A DNA stretch of 7,876 nt from an uncultured Hyphomonadaceae bacterium (GTDB taxonomy: Bacteria; Pseudomonadota; Alphaproteobacteria; Caulobacterales; Hyphomonadaceae): contig CALLCD010000159.1 of NCBI GenBank assembly GCA_938049795.1, positions 1 through 7,876 of the forward strand. Reading direction: 5' to 3'. The notes below the pieces were generated by a model. It was not told the origin of the DNA. It made no database searches and saw only the letters and a program-made list of their open reading frames with translations. The translations under genes were made by a program, and so were the position numbers. Below are positions 1 through 5,733 of the stretch, piece by piece (position 1 is the first letter of the stretch; each line of letters begins with the position of its first letter).

Positions 1-420
1 CATATCGGCCGCGTCCAGCCCCAGCGCCCCAAGCAGCGCCAGTGCCTCCCCGCGCGCCTCACCGCCAAGCTTTGCCCGCCGCGCAGGTGAAAACTGGCAC
101 CCGAGCAGCACATTTTCCACAAGCCCCAAAAAGGGCAGCAAATTGAACATCTGGAAAATCACACCAAGATGCTCGGCGCGAAACCTATCCCGCCCCGCGC
201 CCGACAAGGCTGCCATATCCTGCCCCAGAACCGAGACACGGCCCGCTTGGGGCTGCAAAATCCCGCTCACCAGCCCCAGCAATGTCGATTTGCCAGACCC
301 GCTCGCCCCTTGCAGAAACACACGCTCTCCGCGCGCAATTTCCAGATGATCGACCGCCAGAAACGGCGGCTCATCCGGCCAGCCGAACACCACGGAATCG
401 AGGACAAGAGCAGGCGTCAT
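1..420 (-). CDS. ABC transporter ATP-binding protein (LolD/MacB-like), 3' end beyond window
   Basis: This is the first 140 codons of an ABC-type ATPase that hydrolyses ATP to drive a membrane permease; the rest lies beyond the left edge. Walker A is GASGSGKST (residues 38-46), and the Q-loop region IFQMFNLLPFLGLVENV has its Gln at about residue 90. The signature motif, Walker B and H-loop are outside the window. The Q-loop wording and the short N-terminus resemble ATPases that pair with FtsX/MacB-type permeases (LolD, MacB and the zinc-linked Zrg-type systems). The start is ATG at 420, with GGAAAGG at 428-434 as ribosome binding site (7-base spacing). The frame upstream has no other ATG, GTG or TTG before a stop at 457-459. 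It is divergent from the ZIP metal transporter and shares a 183-base control region with it. Family is certain; substrate is inferred from context only. Confidence 0.9.
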   Translation of the reverse strand, partial: MTPALVLDSVVFGWPDEPPFLAVDHLEIARGERVFLQGASGSGKSTLLGLVSGILQPQAGRVSVLGQDMAALSGAGRDRFRAEHLGVIFQMFNLLPFLGLVENVLLGCQFSPARRAKLGGEARGEALALLGALGLDAADM

Positions 421-473
421 ACACGGACCTTTCCAGATTTCATGCCTTAAGCCATTTCAATTGAACACAAAAG

Positions 474-490
474 AGATTATATAACATAAT
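474..490. promoter_or_regulatory. AT-rich palindrome, candidate metal-regulator (Zur-like) operator
   Basis: The segment contains ATTAT at 476-480 and ATAAT at 486-490, a perfect 5-base inverted repeat with 5 bases between. Inside it are the palindrome TTATATAA (477-484) and a full ATAACAT (481-487). ATAACAT is the half-site typical of proteobacterial Zur operators; the facing half AGATTAT (474-480) matches ATGTTAT at 5 of 7 positions. The two halves abut, whereas the enterobacterial Zur box has a few bases between them, so the assignment is tentative. The site overlaps the plus-strand -10 and a perfect minus-strand TATAAT (481 to 476), so one bound repressor could silence both divergent genes. 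Confidence 0.35.
476..481 (-). promoter_or_regulatory. Putative -10 hexamer of the divergent ABC ATPase gene
   Basis: Read on the minus strand, 481 to 476 is TATAAT, a perfect -10 hexamer, about 55 bases upstream of the ABC ATPase start. No convincing -35 hexamer is seen 16-18 bases further upstream (the sequence there is GC-rich), so it would be a weak or activator-dependent promoter. Confidence 0.3.
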
Positions 491-496
491 GAATTT

Positions 497-603
497 TGCG
501 CGCAGGTCTCCGGGCCCGTTCGCGAAGCCTGTTGGCATGTCTGCGGCTCCGAGGGGCGAGATATAGTAAGGCGCTGAGCCGGAACCCCGAGGGGAGTCAC
601 ATT
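497..603 (+). other. GC-rich 5' leader of the ZIP gene with hairpin potential
   Basis: Between the putative transcription start and the ZIP start codon are about 107 untranslated bases. CGGCTC (544-549) can pair with GAGCCG (576-581). The octamer CCGAGGGG occurs twice (549-556 and 587-594), the second copy forming the ribosome binding site. CCCC at 585-588 lies directly before GAGGGG, so local folding could hide the ribosome binding site. It matches no riboswitch class I recognise. Confidence 0.3.
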
Positions 604-1428
604 ATGTGGGCGAATCTGCAAGCCCCCCTCTTTTTCGGGCTGATTGCGGCTTTTATCACGTCGATTGGCCTGATCGCTGTTGCCCAGCGCGGGATCTGGA
701 GCGAGCGCAATGCGTCCTTGTTTGCGCTGGCGGCGGGCGGCATGTTGCTGACGCTGACCTTGGTGCACATCACGCCTGAAGCCATAGAGCGCACCTCGCT
801 GGCGCCGGTGTTGATCCTTGGCGGGTTTCTTGGCGGTCTGCTTCTGAACAAGACGGTTGGCGCGGTGTTTGGTGGTGAGGAGATGACCCCGAGCCGCGTG
901 ACCGCTGCCACCCCCGTCATCGCGATTGCGATCCACTCTTTCCTCGATGGCATTATCTATGCCGTCACATTTTCGCACAGTTTTGAATCCGGGGCTTTTG
1001 TTGCATTGTCCTTGATTTTGCACGAATTCCCGGAAGGCGTCATTGCTTTTACCATCCTGCGGCGGAGCGGATTTACCAGCCGCCAGAGCTTCCTCTTCGC
1101 CTTTCTTGCCGCTGCGGCCACGACCCCCGCAGGCGTCATCGCGTCCGGCCCGTTCATCTTCCTGATGAGCGCGGAAATGGTCGGCAATCTGTTTGCGATT
1201 TCAGCCGGATTGCTGCTGTTTGTTGCCACCGGCCCGCTGATGGCCCCCTTGCGCCATGAACGCCCCAAACGTAGCCTCCCAGCGCTCGGGATCGGCGTGA
1301 TCATCGCCGCCCTGATCAGCTTTTCGCCATTTTCCCAGCATGATGAGCACCATCATAGCGGCCAGCATTCAAGCGCCGATCTGGCGGACATGCGCCCCTT
1401 GGCATCGGTTGTGCATACACTTTCATGA
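604..1428 (+). CDS. ZIP family divalent metal (probably zinc) transporter
   Basis: This 274-residue inner-membrane protein belongs to the ZIP family, which moves Zn2+ and related divalent metals into the cytoplasm. Hydrophobic segments lie at about residues 8-26, 38-56, 67-88, 104-122, 130-151, 163-185, 195-214 and 227-241, fitting the eight-helix ZIP fold. The metal-site helices are evident: HSFLDG (His111, Asp115) and HEFPEG (His140, Glu141, Glu144), plus VHITPEA with His55 in an early helix. A His-rich tail, HDEHHHSGQH (246-255), may gather metal. The ATG at 604 was chosen because GAGGGG lies just upstream and the first helix starts at once; a TTG at 496 would add an Arg-rich stretch not expected in this family. 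It is divergent from the ABC ATPase, with a possible shared operator. Zinc as substrate is inferred. Confidence 0.9.
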   Translation: MWANLQAPLFFGLIAAFITSIGLIAVAQRGIWSERNASLFALAAGGMLLTLTLVHITPEAIERTSLAPVLILGGFLGGLLLNKTVGAVFGGEEMTPSRVTAATPVIAIAIHSFLDGIIYAVTFSHSFESGAFVALSLILHEFPEGVIAFTILRRSGFTSRQSFLFAFLAAAATTPAGVIASGPFIFLMSAEMVGNLFAISAGLLLFVATGPLMAPLRHERPKRSLPALGIGVIIAALISFSPFSQHDEHHHSGQHSSADLADMRPLASVVHTLS

Positions 1429-1455
1429 CCATATACAGTTTGCCGGTTTCGCAAA

Positions 1456-1483
1456 TTGCGATCGCTGGGATAGCCTGTATGAC
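1456..1483 (+). promoter_or_regulatory. Weak candidate promoter for the GH16 gene
   Basis: TTGCGA (1456-1461) and TATGAC (1478-1483), 16 bases apart, are the best sigma-70-like pair in the 87 bases between the ZIP and GH16 genes. Transcription would begin near 1490. Each hexamer matches four positions, so this could be chance. No terminator-like hairpin with a T-run separates the two genes, so read-through from the ZIP gene is also possible. Confidence 0.25.
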
Positions 1484-1515
1484 CATCGCATGATCCCTGC
1501 GTCCTCGCAGTCACC

Positions 1516-2745
1516 ATGCAGGAACGCGAAAGCACAAGGCCCATGTCCGCCAGAGCCGCACGAGAGACAAACGGCTACGCGCCGTCAAACACAACCGACG
1601 GTATCGTTCTGGCTGTGCTCGTCGCTGTCTGCTTTGTGGGCATGTGGCTGACCGCGCCCACCGCGACCACCGCTCTGCCGGACACCGCGCCCATAGACGC
1701 CACAGACGCGAACATTGAGCCAGATACGACCTCGCCCCTCCCCGACCCCGCGCCCACCGATCCCGTTCCAACCGAGCCAACTGCGCCCGATCCCGCAGAG
1801 CCAGATCCTACGGTCCCCCCTGTCCCGCCTATCAAGCCGCCAGCGGACATTGACGTTCCGTCCATCAAACCCGAAGATGACGACCTGCTTGCCACAATCA
1901 CCCCGCGCCCGCTTGCCACGCTCAGCCCGCGCGAACAGATCGCGTCCGGTCCCGGCTTTATCAGCCTGATGGGGACGAATTATGATCCGACCAATTGGCA
2001 CCGCTCGACCCATTCCACAACCACAGACTTTCTGGCAACGGACTGGAAAGAGGCCAATGCCGCCTATGATGCGGACGGTCTTTCGCTGAAGCTTGCGCCC
2101 GCACCAAATCGCCCCGGCCATTTCCACGGCGGCGAGATTCAGACCAAACAGACCTATGGCTATGGCCGCTATGAAGTGCTGATGCGTCCGGCCAGTGCGT
2201 CGGGCACCGTCTCGTCCTTCTTTACCTATACCGGCCCCTATTATGGCAATCCGCATGACGAGGTGGACATCGAATTTCTCGGGGCGGACACGACGAAAGT
2301 CTATCTCAATTATTTTCGTAATGGCCGCGTGGGCGAAGATGTGACGCTTGATCTGCCTTTCGATGCGGCGGACGAATTTCATCTTTATGCGTTCGAATGG
2401 CACCGCGACGGCATCACATGGTTTATAGATGGTCAGCCCGTCCATCAGACACGGGTGAGCGATCCGCTGATCCCGCAAACGCCCGGAGCCATTATCGTCA
2501 ATCTCTGGTCTGGTGCGCCCAAGCTTTACTCTTGGCATGGCCGGCCCAACTTTAGCGAGACGCAAGCGGAATATGCCTGCATCTCCTACCAGCCGCTTGG
2601 CGGCACTGGACGCTCCTGTTCGAGCGTTTTCCCGCCCGAGCCAGCGCCTGCACCTGCGAGCCCCCCGAACCTCTTCGTCCGGGTTCTTGATGAATTGCTC
2701 GACACGGTCAACCCGTCATCCTCCAAACCAACGCAGATCAACTAG
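1516..2745 (+). CDS. Membrane-anchored GH16 beta-glucanase (lichenase-type)
   Basis: The 409-residue protein has a short cytoplasmic N-terminus, one membrane helix (about 29-47), a Pro/Asp/Thr-rich linker (about 50-130) and a GH16 jelly-roll catalytic domain (about 145-360). The active site is DEVDIEFLG, with Glu249 as nucleophile, Asp251 as helper and Glu253 as acid/base. This unbulged ExDxE form is that of lichenases and ExoK-type endoglycanases, rather than the bulged form of laminarinases and agarases. GGEIQTKQTYGYGRYEV (205-221), TVSSFFTYTGP (231-241) and IIVNLWSG (326-333) also match lichenases. Cys355 and Cys368 may form a disulfide. A second Pro-rich stretch (373-384) leads to a short C-terminal helix. 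It probably cuts beta-1,3-1,4 or similar glucans at the cell surface. ATG at 1543 (MSARAARE) is an alternative start; neither has a strong ribosome binding site. Confidence 0.88.
   Translation: MQERESTRPMSARAARETNGYAPSNTTDGIVLAVLVAVCFVGMWLTAPTATTALPDTAPIDATDANIEPDTTSPLPDPAPTDPVPTEPTAPDPAEPDPTVPPVPPIKPPADIDVPSIKPEDDDLLATITPRPLATLSPREQIASGPGFISLMGTNYDPTNWHRSTHSTTTDFLATDWKEANAAYDADGLSLKLAPAPNRPGHFHGGEIQTKQTYGYGRYEVLMRPASASGTVSSFFTYTGPYYGNPHDEVDIEFLGADTTKVYLNYFRNGRVGEDVTLDLPFDAADEFHLYAFEWHRDGITWFIDGQPVHQTRVSDPLIPQTPGAIIVNLWSGAPKLYSWHGRPNFSETQAEYACISYQPLGGTGRSCSSVFPPEPAPAPASPPNLFVRVLDELLDTVNPSSSKPTQIN
1705..1845 (+). repeat. Low-complexity Pro/Asp/Thr-rich linker-coding tract
   Basis: Codons 64-110 of the GH16 gene repeat units such as DPAP, TDPVP, TEPT, PDPAEPDP and PPVPP. 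This is a flexible, extended linker that would hold the catalytic domain away from the inner membrane. The DNA is rich in CCC/CCG and GAT/ACC codons and is a likely place for length variation between strains. Confidence 0.6.
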
Positions 2746-2820
2746 AGCGCATCCCGCGCGAGGTGGAGCCGGGCTTGAGGCAAGATGCATGCGGTCTGTC
2801 GGCATCGGTTTTGCATCATT
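2746..2820. repeat. Hairpin-forming, repeat-like intergenic segment after GH16
   Basis: GCATC (2749-2753) can pair with GATGC (2784-2788). GATGCA (2784-2789) can alternatively pair with TGCATC (2812-2817); a further GCATC lies at 2802-2806. The start, AGCGCATCCCG right after the stop codon with later GTGGAGCC and CGGGCTT, resembles intergenic palindromic elements common in alphaproteobacteria, but in degraded form. GGCATCGGTT followed by TGCAT (2801-2815) also occurs, with one mismatch, at the end of the ZIP gene (1401-1415). No T-run follows, so it is not a standard Rho-independent terminator. Confidence 0.35.
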
Positions 2821-2857
2821 TAGGCGATACAACGCACAAACAGGCAGGAGCGAGGCA

Positions 2858-3730
2858 TTGACCAAGCGCACACGTATTATCTTGGCACTGATCACCGGAG
2901 TTATCACGGTGGCTCTGGCTCATCAGATATCATTTGCCTTTGCGGAAACAATTACCGACGATGACACCAGATCCGCTCTTTGCGACGGGACCAGCCGCGC
3001 CGCTTATGAAGATGCGCGCACCGAGGCAAGCGTCGAGCAAACGCCCGCCTATCTCTTATCCATCGCCGAAGACTTCCTGACCGAATGCGCGACCCCGCTA
3101 CACGTTCAGGCCGTCTCCAAACATGCCGCGCGCGCCGCCCTTGATGCCGGAGCGACAGACCGCGCGCTTGCTCATTTCGAACGGGCGCTCGATACGGGCG
3201 CGGCCCTGAGCGAAGCCGAACAGCTCGACTATATTCTTGCCCTCTGGCTGAATGACCGGACCGAACAGGCTTGGTCCCTGCGCGATGATCTGATCGCCGA
3301 CTGGCTCGCCAAAGCAGCAAGCCGGGCCGACATCACCTCGACACGGGTCCGCGATGGCGTGATCCACAAAGTGACTTTCGATCCGCCCTTCGGCACAGTC
3401 GAGCCACGCACACATTGGCTGGCCCAGCCGCATGGCGAAGGCTGGCCCGCTGCGATCAGTCTGGAAACCGACCCGGCTCTTGTCAGCCTGATGACCTTCC
3501 GTATGGGGCCAAAGGCTCAGGAGATGCGAGACGTGACGCTTGTCCAGTGCCGTGGCCGCAAAACCGCCGCGCGCAGCTTTGGCCCGATTGACGCTATGGT
3601 AGCCGAACAGACCGCATTCGAGACCCTCAAAGCCTATTTGCGGCAGCCCCAATCCCCGCGCATCGAAGCGGACGGCCAGCCCGCCGAGTCCTGCTTTGCC
3701 AGCGAGAAAATGTTCCTGCCGGTCCGCTAG
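2858..3730 (+). CDS. Exported protein of unknown function, TTG start
   Basis: I do not recognise this 290-residue protein. The start is taken as TTG at 2858 because AGGAG sits 7 bases upstream (2846-2850) and a clean signal peptide follows: TKR, a hydrophobic core (residues 7-21) and a likely cleavage after SFAFA at about residue 29. The open frame extends further upstream but codes for an Arg-rich sequence overlapping the GH16 gene in another frame. The mature part has a mainly helical region (about 35-155); AARAALDAGATDRALAHFERAL (91-111) looks TPR-like. The C-terminal half (about 160-290) is less helical. Four cysteines (42, 77, 231, 279) would all be periplasmic and could form two disulfides. 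The C-terminal stop overlaps that of the convergent flavoprotein gene. Export is well supported; function is unknown. Confidence 0.75.
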   Translation: MTKRTRIILALITGVITVALAHQISFAFAETITDDDTRSALCDGTSRAAYEDARTEASVEQTPAYLLSIAEDFLTECATPLHVQAVSKHAARAALDAGATDRALAHFERALDTGAALSEAEQLDYILALWLNDRTEQAWSLRDDLIADWLAKAASRADITSTRVRDGVIHKVTFDPPFGTVEPRTHWLAQPHGEGWPAAISLETDPALVSLMTFRMGPKAQEMRDVTLVQCRGRKTAARSFGPIDAMVAEQTAFETLKAYLRQPQSPRIEADGQPAESCFASEKMFLPVR

Positions 3731-4671
3731 ACCTCGCCGCCAATCCGGCCCAACTCTCGCGTGGTGGCGCGGAACTCTTCCATTGTCTCGTTCAAGATGT
3801 CTGCAATCGGACGGACCTGTTTGATCCGGCCCGCCACTTGTCCGGTCAGCGCGATGCCCGCTTCGAGGTCACCGCCAAAATAGACCTGTTGGGTGCCGGC
3901 AAACTCGCCGAAAATATTCTCCACACCCTCTTTCTGGATGCGCGTGGTGCGTTCGGTTTTGAGCGCGCGCAAGGCCGGCCCCGGGCCAGAGCGATTGAGG
4001 AAGACCGTATCGGTTGCGTCCGCCTCGACAATCGCATCCTTCCAGTTCTGATGCACCGGGCTTTCGCTTGCCGACAGAACCCGCGTTCCCATCAACACAC
4101 CTTCCGCTCCCAGAGCAAAGGCCGCCGCCATGGACCGGCCATCCATAATGCCGCCCGCTGCAATGATCGGCACATCGACCGCCTCGGCGACCAGCGGGAT
4201 CAGCACCATAGACGCGACATCTTGCGGGTTCTTGAAACCGCCGCCCTCGCCCCCTTCAACAATCAAACCGTCCACCCCCGCCTCAATTGCGCGCAAGGCC
4301 CCTTTGAGCGAGGGGACGACATGGAACACGGTCAGTCCCGCTTCTTTTAGGGTGCCGGTATATTTCATCGGATCGCCCGCCGATGTGGTGACGAATTTGA
4401 TCCCATTGTCGATGATAAATTGGACAATGTCCGGATCGCGCACGAAAGCCTGGGCGATGTTCACACCGAACGGTTTGTCGGTCAGCTCGCGCATTTTCAA
4501 GATCTCGCCGCGCACCGCATCAAGCTCACCGGACGAGGTTTCGATAATCCCCATCCCGCCCGCATTTGAAAACGCCGAAGACAATTGCGACCGCGCAATC
4601 CAGCCCATCGCCGCCTGCACAATCGGCTTCTCGATCCCCAACATGTCCGTGATCCGTGTCTTGATCGCCAT
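3727..4671 (-). CDS. Nitronate monooxygenase-family flavoprotein (2-nitropropane dioxygenase-like)
   Basis: This 314-residue cytoplasmic TIM-barrel protein belongs to the nitronate monooxygenase/2-nitropropane dioxygenase family, whose FMN enzymes oxidise alkyl nitronates or act as NAD(P)H:quinone or enoyl reductases. Family marks include PIVQAAMGW (16-24), NAGGMGII (36-43), FHVVPS (116-121), and the FMN phosphate site AAGGIMDGRS (171-180) with GVLMGTR (191-197). At the usual AGGH position the protein has EGGEGGGFKN (139-148), so the classical histidine is absent. The activity is therefore less certain than the fold. The length is normal. The start is ATG at 4671 with AGGAGG at 4680-4685, 8 bases away. 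It lies 68 bases downstream of the TonB-domain gene on the same strand and may be cotranscribed with it. Its stop overlaps the convergent upstream-strand gene. Confidence 0.88.
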   Translation of the reverse strand: MAIKTRITDMLGIEKPIVQAAMGWIARSQLSSAFSNAGGMGIIETSSGELDAVRGEILKMRELTDKPFGVNIAQAFVRDPDIVQFIIDNGIKFVTTSAGDPMKYTGTLKEAGLTVFHVVPSLKGALRAIEAGVDGLIVEGGEGGGFKNPQDVASMVLIPLVAEAVDVPIIAAGGIMDGRSMAAAFALGAEGVLMGTRVLSASESPVHQNWKDAIVEADATDTVFLNRSGPGPALRALKTERTTRIQKEGVENIFGEFAGTQQVYFGGDLEAGIALTGQVAGRIKQVRPIADILNETMEEFRATTRELGRIGGEV

Positions 4672-4698
4672 CGCGCGCTCCTCCTGTCAAACCGCGAC

Positions 4699-4727
4699 TA
4701 TGAAAGCCTGCCGTTAGGAAATGACAA
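4699..4727 (-). promoter_or_regulatory. Weak candidate promoter for the flavoprotein gene
   Basis: On the minus strand, TTGTCA (4727 to 4722) and TTCATA (4704 to 4699) are 17 bases apart. The -35 is good and the -10 poor. It would give a short leader of about 20 bases. No terminator is seen after the upstream TonB-domain gene, so cotranscription is an equally good reading. Confidence 0.2.
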
Positions 4728-4739
4728 GAGCGCAGAGAA

Positions 4740-5597
4740 TTAATTTGCCGCAAACGTAAACGGCAACACCACATTGATGCGCGGCTCGGGCAGCCCATTG
4801 CGATAGCGCGGCTGGAACACTGAATTGCGGGCCGCCTCGGTCGCGCTTTCGACAAATTGCGCGTCGGTGCACTCGGCCACAATATCAACCGGAAAGCCGG
4901 TCTCGGTCACGTTCAGCCGAACGCGGCAATCGGCTCCCGCGCCCGTTGCCAGAGCACGTGGCGGATAGACGGGCGATGCCCCTTGCAGGACTTTTGCATC
5001 GACCAAGGGCCGCGCGCGGCATTGGGCCTGTTCACACGCCGCGTTTGCCCTTGCTGCCGCTTCGGCGCGTCGGGCTTGCAGGCTCTGCGCCCGCCCGGTC
5101 CGGCCCATAGCGCGATAGTCGGCGATGACCTCGTCAATTACAGCCATGTTTGCGGCCCCGAGCGCCAACACTTCCGCTTGCGCATAGGCGGCGAGGGTTT
5201 CCTCTTCCATGTCCTCGGCCCGCGACAAAAGCCGCGCCCGCTCCAGCAGCCCGGCACTCGACGGCGCGCTGGTTGTCGAATTGGCTATATCCTTCTGCTC
5301 GGCAGCCAGCTCGTACAGCCCTGCTGCTTCGAGAATGGTGCTGAACTGATTGCGCGTGGCCGACTGCATCAGCGGGGAGACGCGATTGCTCAGCATGACC
5401 GGATAGAGATGCTGGGCCGCTTCGACATAGAGATCATTTTCCAGAAGCAGCGCCGCCTTGCCGATAAAATCTGTCGCCACATCATCACACGCGTCCACGC
5501 CGACGCATGTGTCCATCGCCGTCGCCTGTGCATGTGCTGGAGACAGCGCCAAACCCCCGAGCAGAACACTCACCAAAACTCCAGAAAAAATCCGCAT
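4740..5597 (-). CDS. Exported protein with TonB C-terminal domain, no membrane anchor
   Basis: The 285-residue precursor begins with a signal peptide (hydrophobic residues 5-19, likely cleavage after AHA at 23). Next is a mainly helical, TPR-like region (about 40-185) and a TonB C-terminal domain (about 203-283). The domain shows the pattern SPVYPPRA (208-215), G (219-221), RVRLNVTETGFP (225-236), the F248/A255/A256 helix and F261-P263 with G268-P270, then a final strand ending LPFTF. True TonB keeps an uncleaved N-terminal helix that binds ExbB/ExbD and has a Pro-rich spacer. Both are missing here, so this is probably not an energy transducer but a periplasmic protein using the fold for binding. 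Cys31/37, Cys188/193 and Cys224/243 are plausible disulfide pairs. Start ATG at 5597, GGAG at 5604-5607. It lies upstream of the flavoprotein gene, 68 bases apart. Confidence 0.82.
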   Translation of the reverse strand: MRIFSGVLVSVLLGGLALSPAHAQATAMDTCVGVDACDDVATDFIGKAALLLENDLYVEAAQHLYPVMLSNRVSPLMQSATRNQFSTILEAAGLYELAAEQKDIANSTTSAPSSAGLLERARLLSRAEDMEEETLAAYAQAEVLALGAANMAVIDEVIADYRAMGRTGRAQSLQARRAEAAARANAACEQAQCRARPLVDAKVLQGASPVYPPRALATGAGADCRVRLNVTETGFPVDIVAECTDAQFVESATEAARNSVFQPRYRNGLPEPRINVVLPFTFAAN

Positions 5598-5669
5598 TCG
5601 CTACTCCATTGCCCCGCAAAGCGCCGTAAACACCGCCCAAGCCCGACATTACACTGTCCTTTGGGCAAA

Positions 5670-5698
5670 ATATTGGAAGCGCCAGCCCGCCGCGTCAA
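5670..5698 (-). promoter_or_regulatory. Candidate promoter for the TonB-domain gene
   Basis: On the minus strand, TTGACG (5698 to 5693, five of six -35 positions) and CAATAT (5675 to 5670, three of six -10 positions) are exactly 17 bases apart. The predicted start near 5663 gives a leader of about 65 bases. The rest of the 136-base gap between the TonB-domain and DUF3088 genes shows no other clear element. Confidence 0.35.
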
Positions 5699-5733
5699 GG
5701 GATGAGGTGCGCGCGGCCTGCCAAATTGATGGG

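Larger units (their letters stand above)
461..490 (+). promoter_or_regulatory. Putative sigma-70 promoter for the ZIP transporter gene
   Basis: TTGAAC at 461-466 and CATAAT at 485-490 are separated by 18 bases and match five and four or five positions of the vegetative -35 and -10 hexamers. They lie in an AT-rich island that stands out from the GC-rich surroundings. Transcription would begin near 497, leaving a leader of about 107 bases. No transcript data; prediction only. Confidence 0.45.

Noticed and set aside
447..461. Possible CtrA cell-cycle regulator site (TTAA-N7-TTAA)
   Set aside because: Only the first TTAA half is present (447-450); the second half reads CAAT.
496..603. N-terminal extension of the ZIP protein from a TTG at 496
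   Set aside because: It would add 36 Arg-rich residues before the first helix and overlap the predicted transcription start; ATG at 604 has a good ribosome binding site.
585..603. GGGGAG in the ZIP leader as part of a manganese riboswitch
   Set aside because: The remaining conserved loops of that class are not visible, and the sequence is placed exactly where a ribosome binding site belongs.
457..1023. Minus-strand open frame (188 codons) opposite the ZIP gene start
   Set aside because: The composition is Arg/Gln/His-rich with no motif, and it covers the divergent promoter region and conserved ZIP helices.
1585..2565. Long minus-strand open frame (326 codons) opposite the GH16 gene
   Set aside because: It is antisense to a gene with an intact GH16 active site; its own translation is Arg/Gly/Ile-rich low-complexity sequence with no family marks.
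2513..2857. Upstream extension of the exported unknown protein
   Set aside because: It overlaps the GH16 coding sequence in another frame and is Arg/Pro/Ser-rich; the signal peptide and AGGAG place the start at 2858.
4686..4691. Perfect minus-strand TTGACA just upstream of the flavoprotein gene
   Set aside because: It abuts the ribosome binding site, so a promoter using it as -35 would start transcription inside the coding sequence.
4857..5705. Plus-strand open frame (282 codons) opposite the TonB-domain gene
   Set aside because: It is antisense to a protein with a signal peptide and a TonB domain; the translation is Arg/His/Cys-rich without recognisable features.
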